From Sycon ciliatum (taxonomy: Eukaryota > Porifera > Calcarea > Leucosolenida > Sycettidae), in the NCBI RefSeq assembly GCF_964019385.1, contig NC_088643.1, forward strand, positions 14,947,035 through 15,011,034: DNA of 64,000 nt. The letters are read 5' to 3'. Position numbers and translations under genes: made by a program. Positions 11,140 through 22,331 of this stretch are shown in pieces. Every line of letters starts with the position of its first letter. Position 1 is the stretch's first letter. Below the pieces are notes generated by a model. The model was not told where the DNA came from. It was given only the letters and a program-made list of their open reading frames with translations, and made no database searches.

Positions 11140-14100
11140 TCAGTCCAGGACATAGTCAGCTAGTCGAGCAGGTGCAGTGCGGACACGGCCAGAACGACGA
11201 GAAACAGGAGAAGAAGTACGGACCGGATCAGACGACGGTGGCTGTAGCGGCGGAACGCAGCGCGGCAAATCATCATCAGGCAGCGTAATCGGGTCAGGAC
11301 GAGAAGCAGTAACGGCAGGCGGTTGACAGTCGGGAGGACGGGAAACGGCTTCAGGCGGACGAACAAACTTGCCACTGGCAGCATCATATCGGGTGAAACA
11401 CTCAGACAGAGCAGGATCAGCATACGGAGCAAGAAGACTCTGAGGCTTGTAACAATCCGGCAACGGTCCAGCAGCAGAGGAACCAGGAGGACGAACAAAA
11501 ACGGCCGGAGGAATAATCTCAGCAGCCGGAGGAACATCAACAGCAAGTGGCACTTCATCAGCAGCTGACAACGGAACATCACGGGCAAGAGGCGGCGGAC
11601 TCGGCGGAGGAGACGGCACATCGGTCACCACGCGGGACATAGCATCGGCATTCAGATGTTGGCGACCTGGACGGTGGACGACTCGGAATTCATATTCGGA
11701 TAAACAGTCAAGCCAACGTGCTTTCCGTCCGCGGGGTTCCTTCAGGTTCCGGAGTGCAGTCAACGCAGTATTGTCCGTCCTGGCAACAAATGGTCGTGCC
11801 AACAAGTAGTGCCTGAAATACTCCGCAAAATAGACCAGAGCAAGGGCCTCACGATCGCTAGCATCGTAGTTGCGCTCAGCTTTCGTCAGTACACGACTGC
11901 CGTACCCAATTGGTCGCTCAGTTCCATCCTGGATCTGACTGAGGACTGCACCAATCGACACATTGCTCGCATCGGTGTCCAGAATGAATGCACCTGCTGA
12001 ATCTTCAAACTGGGGGTACGCCATCACCGGCGCACTGGCAAGCGAACGCTTCAGAGCCTGGAACGCCGCTTCGCAAGCTTTCGACCATGCAAAGCGAGCA
12101 TTCTTGCCTGTCAGAGCAGTCAGCGGAGCAGCACGCTGGGCGAACCCACGGATGAAGCGGCGATAATATCCAGCGAAGCCAAGGAACTCGCGGACAGCTG
12201 TGACAGATTTCGGAGTCTTCCAGTTCCTGACCGCGACGAGTTTGGCTTCATTCGGGGAGATGCCCTCCGCTGACACGCGGTGTCCTAAGAAAGTGACCTC
12301 CTCCTGGAAGAAGGAGCATTTCTTCAGATTGAACCGCAGTCCAGCGGACCGAACTCGCGCGAACACGGGCAGCAGAATCTGGAGTTGGCCAGACAGCGTT
12401 TCGCTGGCATTCAGGACATCATCAAAGAACACACGGCAGAATGGCTGGACCGGTGTGTTACATAAGCCACTCAGGACTGCTTCCATTACGCGCTGAAATG
12501 TCGCTGGGCCATTCCTGCAGCCCATCGGCAGAACATTAAACTCAAACAAGCCCAGTGGCGTGGTAAATGCCGTCTTAGCCTTGTCGCTTCCTTCCATTGC
12601 TATTTGCCAGTATCCTGACGCTAAGTCAAGGGACGTGAAATACCGACAGCCAGACAGGGAATCAAGCATGTCATCCGCCCGGGGAATCGGGTAAGCATCA
12701 GGCTCGGTGACAGAGTTCAACTTCCTGTAGTCGATACAGAGTCGAAGAGAGCCATCCTTCTTTGGCACCAATACTATGGGTGATGCCCACGGACTAATCG
12801 ATTCTTGTATTATGCCTTGCTTTAACAGCGTATTCAGTAGATCTTGCAGAGCCTTCCGGCGGTGATATGGAATCCGCCTGGTAGGTTGTTTTATAGGGTT
12901 ATTTTGTCCTGTGTTAATTTTATGAGGGAATATGTCACAGTAGCCATAGTCATCATCATGCAAGATAAATAAATCGTGGTTATCATGAAGTAGTTCAGTG
13001 AGCGTGCGAGACTGTTCTGTGGAGAGATGATTTTGTGCGTTGATATATTCATCGATGACTTTCTTGCGTTGCTCAGTTAGCGGGATCGGGTCGGGTGAAA
13101 CTGAGGAAACCATAGCTTCAGTGTCGTCAATATGTTCACAATCTGTAGGAATTTGATGAAGTTCGGCAACATTGGTATTTTTATGAATGAGTATAGGATG
13201 ATTTGCATGATTTTCAACAGCCACAACCACACGTGTTTGGTTAGGGCCAACAGTTACAAGACTAGGAGTCACTGCCACATCTGGATGCTTCGCCATAAAG
13301 GACTCCAATGGATCTGCCACGCAATCCATCGCAACCGTGCACACATCAACAGCTGCACAAGGCACCAAGACAACATGTCCTGCAGGTACCGACAACTCCA
13401 TCTCAAACACCACACGAGATGAGTATACCACAGGGTCAGCCACACTCCCGGGCGCACACGCCGGGACAACGCCAGGTTGAGCCATGGGTTCAACAACCCG
13501 TGCAGACAATGAATCGTCAAGGGCAACACGAGAAGAATACGACGAAACAGGTACATCGTCGGAGCATGCATCAGAATGAGGAGTATGAGTATTACATGAG
13601 GGGGAAGTATTACGCGGAACAATACGATCATAGGGCGTACGTGACGGAGGACACCCGGAACCAGAAACATGCAACGGAACAGACACATCGCCAAACATCA
13701 CAACACCACGAGCAATATCTAATACACCACCATGCTGCAACAAAAAATCGGAACCAAGAATCATGTCACAGTGAATACCAGGAGACACAACAACCGTGTG
13801 CTGGAAAGACAGATTTCCTAGCGACATACACAGATCCATGGATCCAACGACAGGAAGTTGTGCGCCATTGACTGCACACAACCGCGGAGCAGACTCTAGA
13901 GGAGGTCGCTCTGTCAAATTAGGCAACAATTTAGAATGCACTAACGACACACTTGAACCAGAATCAACAAGAGCAACAACAGGAGACGAAGACGAAGACG
14001 AAAGACAAACATCAACGTGCACAATAATGGGTGAGATCGCACCACATACCTCCTCGAGGGGCTCCACTCGGACGACTGACGGCGGCCCCGTGTCACCAGT

Positions 14101-15159
14101 CCAACCTAGTTTTTTTGCGTGCGGGCAAGATGCAATGAAGTGGCCCTCTTCACCACATCCATGGCACACTCCACGGACAGGCCTCGCAAAACTCTGGCCA
14201 CGACCACGACTAGGCGCACCAGCACCAGCACCACGAGCAACAAAACGTACATGGTCTTGCTGGGGTCGGGTGGGGCGATACAGACTCACGCTCTCCATTT
14301 TCGCCTCCAAAGCAGAGAGACGCGAATCAAAACTCGACAAAAGCGAAGCCAACTGGTCTCGCTCAGATTCCGACTTCAGTGGACCGACTGCTGTGTAGGG
14401 GTCACGACCATGACGGGGCTTCACTTCCGGAGCAGCAGCAAATACGGGCTGTGCGTACTGGTGAGGTACGGTGCGGGCCTGCTCGCGAGCATAAATAGCA
14501 CCTACCTCGATGGCCTTTTGGACCGCCGCATCCAAATCAGTGGGCCGAGGTGACGCCAACGCCAAGCGCAAATCCTTCGATGCCTGGCCATCAATAAAAA
14601 GTTGCAAAAGCATTGAATCAAGCAGTGCACCTTGTTGTCCTGGGTAGGCTCGACGAGCGAGCCGACGAAGTTCCGTGGCGTACCCGTGCTGAGTTTCACT
14701 CGCCAGCTTCACTCGCTGGCGAAGACTGGCCTCGTGCATCAATGCTTGCTGGGGCGGCTCAAGACGGACATGCAGAGCCTCGACTGCGTCGGAAAAGTTT
14801 ATGTCACGCGTGTGAGTTAGAATTTCGGTGAACATCTCATGAGCTGTACCAACAAGGCGAGCAGGTAGTAGCCGTAGCTTTTGTTCGTCGTCGTACCCAC
14901 TCAACTCGCATGTGTGGACGAAATGCCTCATGTACGTGGTGAAATCTTGGCCTGGCTGATTTCCGAATGTCTCAGGAAGCAAGACTGGCTTCGGCAGTGG
15001 ACGTGCATGTGGTGTGTCTGTGTCCGGCAAACGAAAACGATGGGACAACCCTTGTACCGGCGAACTCTCGCGCTCTTCAGCAATGTTCATGTCACAGCCA
15101 GCTTCAGCGAAGCTACGCTCTAGCTTTTCTTGTCTCTTGGATTTCGCTGAACGGCCCAT
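11140..15159 (-). CDS. Gag-Pol polyprotein of Gypsy element, integrase missing
   Basis: 1339 codons without a stop or frameshift. Gag includes a CCHC zinc knuckle (CHGCGEEGHFIASC, about residues 332-345). An aspartic protease follows (VALVDSGSSVSLV, about 395-407). Reverse transcriptase shows RLCIDYRKLN, FTSLDLASGYWQ and the catalytic FFDDVL, where YxDD is usual. RNase H begins LDTDAS and ends NADAMSR. After that, about residue 1179, the frame passes straight into a proline-rich tail ending RRSGRVRTAPARLADYVL, which resembles the extreme C-terminus of Gypsy integrases. The zinc-binding HHCC module and the DDE core are absent, so an in-frame deletion of integrase is the simplest reading. The start is the first Met after the leader. 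Confidence 0.92.
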   Translation of the reverse strand: MGRSAKSKRQEKLERSFAEAGCDMNIAEERESSPVQGLSHRFRLPDTDTPHARPLPKPVLLPETFGNQPGQDFTTYMRHFVHTCELSGYDDEQKLRLLPARLVGTAHEMFTEILTHTRDINFSDAVEALHVRLEPPQQALMHEASLRQRVKLASETQHGYATELRRLARRAYPGQQGALLDSMLLQLFIDGQASKDLRLALASPRPTDLDAAVQKAIEVGAIYAREQARTVPHQYAQPVFAAAPEVKPRHGRDPYTAVGPLKSESERDQLASLLSSFDSRLSALEAKMESVSLYRPTRPQQDHVRFVARGAGAGAPSRGRGQSFARPVRGVCHGCGEEGHFIASCPHAKKLGWTGDTGPPSVVRVEPLEEVCGAISPIIVHVDVCLSSSSSSPVVALVDSGSSVSLVHSKLLPNLTERPPLESAPRLCAVNGAQLPVVGSMDLCMSLGNLSFQHTVVVSPGIHCDMILGSDFLLQHGGVLDIARGVVMFGDVSVPLHVSGSGCPPSRTPYDRIVPRNTSPSCNTHTPHSDACSDDVPVSSYSSRVALDDSLSARVVEPMAQPGVVPACAPGSVADPVVYSSRVVFEMELSVPAGHVVLVPCAAVDVCTVAMDCVADPLESFMAKHPDVAVTPSLVTVGPNQTRVVVAVENHANHPILIHKNTNVAELHQIPTDCEHIDDTEAMVSSVSPDPIPLTEQRKKVIDEYINAQNHLSTEQSRTLTELLHDNHDLFILHDDDYGYCDIFPHKINTGQNNPIKQPTRRIPYHRRKALQDLLNTLLKQGIIQESISPWASPIVLVPKKDGSLRLCIDYRKLNSVTEPDAYPIPRADDMLDSLSGCRYFTSLDLASGYWQIAMEGSDKAKTAFTTPLGLFEFNVLPMGCRNGPATFQRVMEAVLSGLCNTPVQPFCRVFFDDVLNASETLSGQLQILLPVFARVRSAGLRFNLKKCSFFQEEVTFLGHRVSAEGISPNEAKLVAVRNWKTPKSVTAVREFLGFAGYYRRFIRGFAQRAAPLTALTGKNARFAWSKACEAAFQALKRSLASAPVMAYPQFEDSAGAFILDTDASNVSIGAVLSQIQDGTERPIGYGSRVLTKAERNYDASDREALALVYFAEYFRHYLLARPFVARTDNTALTALRNLKEPRGRKARWLDCLSEYEFRVVHRPGRQHLNADAMSRVVTDVPSPPPSPPPLARDVPLSAADEVPLAVDVPPAAEIIPPAVFVRPPGSSAAGPLPDCYKPQSLLAPYADPALSECFTRYDAASGKFVRPPEAVSRPPDCQPPAVTASRPDPITLPDDDLPRCVPPLQPPSSDPVRTSSPVSRRSGRVRTAPARLADYVLD

Positions 15160-15685
15160 TGTGAAAAAAAAATTGTTTTTGTATTTTTGAATTTTCGAAA
15201 AAAAAATTTATCTGCAAAAATTTCCCGTGGACTCGATCGACTATCGATCTCAATCTATTACGTAACCTATCGTGCGTAGCGGCAAACAACTAAATTTGGC
15301 AGAGACAATTCCAAATAGGCAACTACTCTACGGACACAGTGTAGCTAGACTCTACTACCCAGCTAGCAGATATCCTAACAAGACACTAGACAGCAGCCAG
15401 TATGCACAAAACACGGACACAGAAAATGTTCCGAAAATGTTTGGCCAGACAGGTTGGCGCCAATGCTTGACCTATGGACTGTAAACCATGGTAAACAATG
15501 CATGCAACAAGAAAACGACGAGCAGAAAGAAACACAATGCAGATAGGAAAATATTGACGAAGAGAGTGGATGAGGATATGGTTTCCGACTTGCGTGGGCC
15601 TTCGTGGTACTTCATAGTCGGCGATCTCCGAAGGCGTACATACTCCGCCAGCGATGGAGTGGTGGACGTTTTCCGCTGCCACCAG
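15160..15685 (-). other. 5' leader of the Gypsy element
   Basis: 526 bp between the 5' LTR and the Gag start with no credible ORF. It contains the putative primer-binding site at its right edge and presumably the packaging signal. Confidence 0.6.
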
Positions 15686-15929
15686 TGTTAGCTGCTCCCG
15701 GCTAATGATGCCCCCTCACACCGGAACACAAGGGGTTTATATGATTGGATAATTTATAGAAGTATTCGAGAAGAGTGTAGACAAGGAGAACAGGACAACG
15801 ACAACTCAAGACTAGACTACAACAGAACTGGAGCATGCGCTCTTCTATGTGAGTGCTCATTGCCAAGGGGAACGAGCGGGAAATACAAATAGTGAGTATT
15901 CAGGTCGTAGCATACATACACCTATTACA
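15686..15929 (-). repeat. 5' LTR of the Gypsy element
   Basis: 244 bp, identical by eye to the left LTR. It is followed by the CTAT duplication and then the resumed bZIP intron sequence. Confidence 0.92.
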
Positions 15930-16203
15930 CTATTAACCATGTTTTATAATTATCATTATACACAAGAGAGATTGGAAGCGATCCATATCTCATAGCATGT
16001 CGTTGAGACTGCCAAGTAATTTAGAGATAAGGGTGGAAGCCAACATTGGCCTATAGGACGAAACAAGGGAAGCGACAAAGAGAGCGAGTCACAGATAAAT
16101 CATTCTCGAGTTATCGTGTCAGCAGTGCCTACTTCTATTCGACCATCTGTCATTGTAAACGTGAGATCAATATTCTCCCTTGTGCGTTTATTGTTGCATG
16201 CAG

Positions 16204-16353
16204 AATGTCCAATTGAAGGCGCGAGTCAATGTTTTGGAGACCCCGCAGAAAAATACGCAGTTGTTGACCATTCCAGCTTACCAGAGCGACCCTGGCGTTA
16301 TGGATTTGGATATGCCAAACATAGGCATCAATCCGGCGTTGTTTGATGACCAT
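16204..16353 (+). CDS. bZIP zipper exon, unit 5
   Basis: A 150-nt phase 0-0 exon, type A (DLDM), with one difference, LLTIPAY in place of LLTTPAY. Confidence 0.73.
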
Positions 16354-17064
16354 GTGAGTTTTCATAGTTTTCTTTGTCATGTTTTACTATGAGCTGCTGA
16401 GCATGAATCACTAGTCCCGTTTTCTGACACAAAAACTACTACTACATGTATATGTAAATAATCTACGTGGAGATAAAAGTTTAATAATAGCTATGAAAAG
16501 TATGAATGCCGCAGACATCACCACACCAAGCGCTCGAAAAAAAACCTTTTTTATTTCGTCATTTCTCAACATTTTTACGAAACTCCAAAGACATGTTTTA
16601 GCTGTTCGCGGCCCATGTATTCGGTGAGTCAGTGACTTGACCATTTGACCCCATGCCATGGGGCGGTGCCTGTACTGTAGTTCGGCTTTACATGTAGTTA
16701 TCGGCCAAGAAACAATGATGGATGCCTCCCTTATTTCTATCGCAGCGAATCGCTAGTAGATTTTATTATTTTAATAGGGGAGTCCGAACAGGCGTTGCCC
16801 TTTTACTGGGAACCCTAGGTGAATTATGACCATGTTTACATAAAAGATGGGGCCTGACAGCTTTTCCCATGTTAAAATTTCTGTCTTGGTCATATTTGAA
16901 AAGGCAGGGACAACTATCATGTGACAACAATGTCGCTTGGGCTGGTTCTGTTTTTTTGCTGTGCTACATTGAAGAATTTCCTTCAGTCAATTAGTATTTT
17001 TGTTCAGTCTTTATTCCAGATTTCTTATTGGTTATTCTGCTGTGCGATGCTCTTTTCGTGGGAG

Positions 17065-17158
17065 GGTAGCAAATGCAGCATCTGCTCGTACATCACGAGA
17101 AAGGGCGAAAGCCTATTTCAAGAAATTGGAATCGGAGGTGGAGAAATTGAGTCAGGAG
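17065..17158 (+). CDS. bZIP basic-region exon, unit 6 (type A)
   Basis: 94 nt, consensus type A coding sequence with all signature residues. A duplicated exon-end segment with a second donor-like GGAGGTGAGT lies at about 17293-17311. Confidence 0.74.
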
Positions 17159-17597
17159 GTGAGTCCTACTGGTCCTATTGACCATGTTTTATAATTATCA
17201 TTATACACAAGAGAGATTGGAAGCTATCCATATCTCATAGCATGTCGTTGAGACTGCCAAGTAATTTAGAGATAAGGGTGATTGCCAACAATTGAGTCAG
17301 GAGGTGAGTCACTCCTACTGGTCCTATTAACCATGTTGTATAATTATCATTATACACAAGAGAGATTGGAAGCTATCCATATCTCATAGCATGTCGTTGA
17401 GACTGCCAAGTAATTTAGAGATAAGGGTGATTGCCAACAATGGCCTATAGGACGAAACAAGGGAAGCGACAAAGAGAGCGAGTCACAGATAAATCATTCT
17501 CGAGTAATCGTGTCAGCAGTGCCTACTTCTATTCGACCATCTGTCATTGTAAACACGAGATCAATACTCTCCCTTGTGCGTGTATTGTTGCATGCAG

Positions 17598-17747
17598 AAT
17601 GTCCAATTGAAGGCGCGAGTCTATGTTTTGGAGACCCCGCAGCAAAATACGCAGTTGTTGACCACTCCAGCTTACCAGAGCGACCCTGGCGTTATGGATT
17701 TGGATATGCCAAACATAGGCATCAATCCGGCGTTGTTTGATGACCAT
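17598..17747 (+). CDS. bZIP zipper exon, unit 6
   Basis: A 150-nt phase 0-0 exon. The zipper reads LKARVYVLETPQQN, with Asn to Tyr and Lys to Gln changes between heptad leucines. Type A DLDM. Confidence 0.72.
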
Positions 17748-18608
17748 GTGAGTTTTCATAGTTTTCTTTGTCATGTTTTACTATAAGCTGCTGAGCATGA
17801 ATAACTAGTCACGTTTTTTGACACAAATAATACTACATGTATATGTAAATATTCTACGTGGAGATAAAAGTTTAATGATAGCTATGAAAAGTATGAATGC
17901 CGCAGACATCACCACACCAAGCGCTCGAAAAAAAACTTTTTTATTTCGTCATTTCTCAACATTTTTACGAAACCCCAAAGACATGTTTTAGCTGATCGCG
18001 GCCCATGTGGTCGGTGAGTCAGTGACTTGACCATTTGACCCCATGCCATGGGGCGGTGCCTGTCCTGTAGTTCGGCTTTACATGTAGTCGCCGGCCAAGA
18101 AGCAATGATGGGTGCCTCCGTTATTTCTATCGCAGCGAATCGCTAATAGATTTTATTATTTTAATAGGGGAGTCCCAACAGGCGTTGCCTTTTTACTGGG
18201 AACTCTAGGTGAATTTTTACCATGTTTACATAAGAGACGGGGCCTGACGGCTTTGCCCATGTTATAATTTGCTGTCTTAGTCATATTTGAAAAGGCAGCG
18301 ACAACAGTCATGTGACAACAATGTCGCTTCAGCTAGTTCTGTTTATTGCAATCCTTACACTGTCTTACTAAGTACTCAAATATATAAACTATCTTAGTCA
18401 TTTTTCCTGTATTCCCTATAAGAGCCTATGAAGAGAAGGGAACGAAAATGTCCGGTTTTTAAATTCCCTATTGTTGATTTGGACTGGTGTGGATTACGCA
18501 GATGCATGTGCTACATTGAAGAATTTCCTTCAATCAATTAGTATTTTAGTTCAGTCTTTATTCCAGATTTCTTATTGGTTATTCTGGTGTGCGATGCCTT
18601 TTTGGTAG

Positions 18609-18705
18609 GAGGGTAGCAGATGCAGCATCTGCTCGTACATCACGAGAAAGGGCGAAAGCCTATTTGAAGAAATTGGAATCGGAGGTGGAGAAATTGAGTC
18701 AGGAG
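18609..18705 (+). CDS. bZIP basic-region exon, unit 7 (type B)
   Basis: 97 nt. The invariant Asn of the basic region is Asp (VADAASARTSR), an A-to-G change predicted to weaken base contacts. The rest is type B consensus. Confidence 0.7.
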
Positions 18706-18995
18706 GTGAGTCCTACTGGTCCTATTATCTATGGTTTATAATTATCATGATACACAAGAGAGATTGGAAGCTATCAATATCTCATAGCATGTCGTTGAGA
18801 CTGCCAAGTAATTTAGAGATATGGGTGATTGCCAACAATGGCCTATAGGACGAAACAAGGGAAACGATAAAGAGAGCGAGTCACAGATATCTCATTATCG
18901 AGTTATCGTGTCAGCAGTGCCTACTTCTATTCGACCATCTGTCATTGTAAACACGAGACCAATACTCTCCCTTGTGCGTTTATTGTTGCATGCAG

Positions 18996-19145
18996 AATGT
19001 CCAATTGAAGGCGCGAGTCAATGTTTTGGAGACCCCGCAGAAAAATACCCAATTGTTGACCACTCCAGCTTACCAGAGCGACCCTGGCGTTATGGATTTA
19101 GATACGCCAAACATAGGCATCAATCCGGCGTTGTTTGATGACCAT
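18996..19145 (+). CDS. bZIP zipper exon, unit 7
   Basis: A 150-nt phase 0-0 exon, type B (DLDT), otherwise consensus. Confidence 0.73.
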
Positions 19146-19691
19146 GTGAGTTTTCATAGTTTTCTTTGTCATGTTATACTATGAGCTGCTGAGCATGAAT
19201 CACTAGTCACGTTTTTTGACACAAATACTACGACTACATGTAAAATTAGGTAAATAATCTACGTGGAGATAAAAGTTCAATAATAGCTATGAAAAGTATG
19301 AATGCCGCAGACATCACCACACCAAGCGCTCTAAAACTGTAGTTCGGCTTTACATGTAGTCGCCGGCCAAGAAGCAAGGATGGGTGCCTTCGTTATTTCT
19401 ATCGCAGCGAATCGCTAGTTGATTTTATTATTTTACTAGTGGAGTCCCAACAGGCGTTGCCTTTTTACTGGGAACCCTAGGTGAATTTTTACCATGTTTA
19501 CATAAGAGACGGGGCCTGATGGCTTTGCCCATGTTATAATTTGCTGTCTTTAGTCATTTGACAAGGCCGCGACAACAGTCATGTGACAACAATGTCGCTT
19601 CAGCTGGTTCTGTTTATTGCAATCCTTACACTGTCTTACTAAGTACTCAAATATATCAATTATCTCAGTAATTTTTGCTGTATTCCCTATA

Positions 19692-20434
19692 AAGCCTAGT
19701 TCACATTCGACGGGGCGCGACGGGACGCCACGTAAGGATCGACGGGAAGCGACGGGACTGTCTGACTGCGTCCAATGTGAACACCAGGAACGGGAACGCA
19801 ACCGTACTACCGTACAGATCGGGAAGCGACGGGATGAGTTGGATCGATCCAACTTTTCATACCGTAGACGGGCGTAGACGGGGACGCAAGCGTACAAAAC
19901 GGCTGCAATTCGAGTGTGAACAGGAGACGGCGTCGTGCGCCGACTGCTCCCGATTCGTACTTGGAAATTTTTAGCATTTCGAACACTGCGCTTCCCATGA
20001 TAACTCACAGAATGGCTAGCACGACTTGAGTTGAATTTTAGCAACATAAGATCTCATGTCACTTATTGTATTTAGGGATAGTTCAGAAGCGTGACAGACG
20101 AACTATTCTATCATTTCCTGGGGCTATTATTTGAATGCCACAACTTTCAGGGCTAATTTTTTGGTCTTCACGAAAACCTGGTATTGTGAACTTGATTCCG
20201 CTTCTTTCAAGGAGAAATAATTGAAAAGAAGTCCCGAAAAACGAGAAATTAGGTCCAAAAGTCACCCCGTCACGGACCGTGCCTTATGACTCGCGCCGTT
20301 CGACGGTGAACGTCGCAACGACTGCTGCATGTCGTGTCCTACGAATCGTACAGGATTTTACAGCTCACCCCAGCCCTCCCGACAAGCCCTTACGTCCCGT
20401 ACCGTCGGCGTTGCATCGAATGTGAACTAGGCTT
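19692..20434. mobile_element. non-autonomous TIR element (MITE)
   Basis: A 743-bp insert in the unit 7/8 spacer with 19-bp perfect inverted ends, AAGCCTAGTTCACATTCGA. The left interior is full of GACGGG-type motifs. There is no coding capacity for a transposase. Sister units show CCCTATAAGAGCC at the site, so the insertion is clear, although I could not define a clean target duplication. Confidence 0.72.
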
Positions 20435-21295
20435 CAGAGCCTATGAAGAGAAGGGAACGAATATGAATAAAACTAATTCTTGTTGATTTCACCGCGCCTA
20501 CCACTCGGCTACCCATTACACCTGGGTCATGCTCAGCGATCGTCTGGCTCTGCGAGCTGCTCTAGTGTCACTAGATACGAACATTCTCAGTCTTTGCTTG
20601 CCAACTACTTGAACTGGACCGCCAAACAAGTGTTTGAACAAAATTTGAGAAGATGATCGCCACATCATGACTGAGGCGCAAAGTGAAAGCGCTCGAAAAA
20701 AACACTTCTTTTAATTTCGTCATTTCTCAATATTGTTACGAAACCCAAAGACATGTTTTAGCAGATCGCGGCCCATGTAGTCGGTGAGTCAGTGACTTGA
20801 CCATTTGACCCCATGCCATGGGGCGTTGCCTGTACTGTAGTTCGGCTTTACATGTAGTCGCCGGCCAAGAAGCAATGGAGGGTGCCTCCGTTATCGCTAG
20901 TAGATTTTATTATTTAACTAGGGGAGTCCCAACAAGCATTGCCTTTTTACTGGGAACCCTAGGTGAATTTTTACCATGTTTAGATAAAAGACGGGGCTTG
21001 ACGGCTTTGCCCATGTTATAATTTGCTGTCTTAGTCATAATATTTTGAAAAGGCAGCGACAACAGTCATGTGACAACAATGTCGCTTCAGCTGGTTCTGT
21101 TTATTGCAATCCTTACACTGTCTTACTAAGTACACAAATATATTAACTATCTTAGTCATTTTTGCTGTATTCACTATAAGAGCCTATGAAGAGAAGGGAA
21201 CGAAAATGTCCGGTTTTTAAATTCGCTTTTGTTCATTTGGACTGTTGTGGATTACGCAGATGCATGTGCTACATTGAAGAACTTCCTTCAATCAA

Positions 21296-22139
21296 AAAGG
21301 CGACGAGGAGACAATAACTTTAATAATGCGATTAATAGTATAAGTGAAGCGGACATTACAAAATGATGAATGAGAATACATGTATCTAAAATGCTTGTTC
21401 CTAATCAATATCATCAGGGAAAAATTCGTCTCACATTTGAGGCTATACGGAGAAACAAACTACTTATAGGTTATCGGATGGTGGGAAGTATACAAGGTGA
21501 GGTGTGAAAAAAATAACTAAAGTGGGAGAGAGGACGAAAGAATATAGAAATTAGGTGAGACCACAACGAAAGGGTCAGCAATTAAGAAACACCTCTTGTC
21601 TAGTAGCCAATGCCGCTCAGTTTATGATGATTCATGCTTCACTGTTTTGTGCCGTGCTCGTAGGTTTCGTGAACTTAAGGTATTAGAAGCTGTTTTCATC
21701 CGTAAACACAATCCTAATCTATGCATTCAGAAAGAAAATGTCACAGAATTGAGACTCTTCACCTAGCATTCACACACGTATTCATTCGCATACACCTACA
21801 CCTCACAGTTCCTCACTCTATCACATTCACCTGCTTCCACGCCTTCATTTCACTCACCTTTTGTAGTAGCTCACACCGTCAGAACACTCTCACATCTTTT
21901 CGTCTAATTTCTTTCGTCTTCTCTCCCACTTTAGTTAGTTTTTTTTTCACACCTCACCTTGTATACTTCCCACTATCCGATAACCTATAAGTAGTTTGTT
22001 TCTCCGTATAGCCTCTATTGTGAGAGGAATTTATCCCTGATGATAGTCTCAAGAAAATCGATTAGGAACAAGCATTTTAGATACATGTATTCTCATTCAT
22101 CATTTTGTAATGTCCGCTTCACTTATACTATTAATCGCA
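21296..22139 (+). mobile_element. short Penelope-like element with inverted terminal repeats
   Basis: 844 bp inserted in the spacer before unit 8, flanked by a 13-bp duplication TTCCTTCAATCAA (21283-21295 and 22140-22152). The ends form long imperfect inverted repeats (about 21327-21545 and 21895-22138). The middle encodes the C-terminal tail of a Penelope-like protein. The terminal sequence GGAGACAATAACTTTAATAA is related to ends at 23.4, 53.9 and 60.2 kb. Confidence 0.8.
21605..21785 (+). pseudogene. Penelope-like ORF C-terminal remnant
   Basis: Translating from about 21622 gives VYDDSCFTVLCRARRFRE and then LKVLEAVFIRKHNPNLCIQK. This is the conserved tail after the GIY-YIG endonuclease in Penelope-like elements. 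The RT and catalytic GIY-YIG parts are missing, so the copy is non-autonomous. Confidence 0.75.
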
Positions 22140-22234
22140 TTCCTTCAATCAATTAGTATTTTAGACTTTTTTAGTTCAGTCTTTATTCCGGATTTCTTAT
22201 TGGGGTATTCTGCTGTGCGATGCTTTTTTGGTAG

Positions 22235-22331
22235 GAAACTAGCAAACGCAGCATCTGCTCGTACATCACGAGAAAGGGCGAAAGTCTATTTGAAGAAACT
22301 GGAATCGGAGGTGGAGAAATTGAGTCAGGAG
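22235..22331 (+). CDS. bZIP basic-region exon, unit 8 (type B, divergent)
   Basis: 97 nt following TTTTTTGGTAG. It codes KLANAASARTSRERAKVYL, where other units have RVANAAS and AKAY. Signature residues are intact. It is the last copy and the most distinct, so it may be closest to the ancestral cassette. Confidence 0.74.

Larger units (their letters stand above)
10810..15929 (-). mobile_element. Gypsy-type LTR retrotransposon lacking integrase
   Basis: Bounded by two 244-bp LTRs that read TGTTAG...TTACA and look identical. They are flanked by CTAT target duplications (10806-10809 and 15930-15933); sister units show the uninterrupted sequence. The element reads on the minus strand, so the 5' LTR is the right one. 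The segment next to it reads TGGTGGCAGCGG on the minus strand, a plausible tRNA primer-binding site. A G-rich tract (TAGGGGGGCACAG) precedes the 3' LTR. One long Gag-Pol ORF fills it, with no integrase domain. Confidence 0.93.

Noticed and set aside
13132..14553. Several plus-strand frames of 100-200 codons
   Set aside because: Antisense shadows of the Gypsy Gag-Pol ORF.
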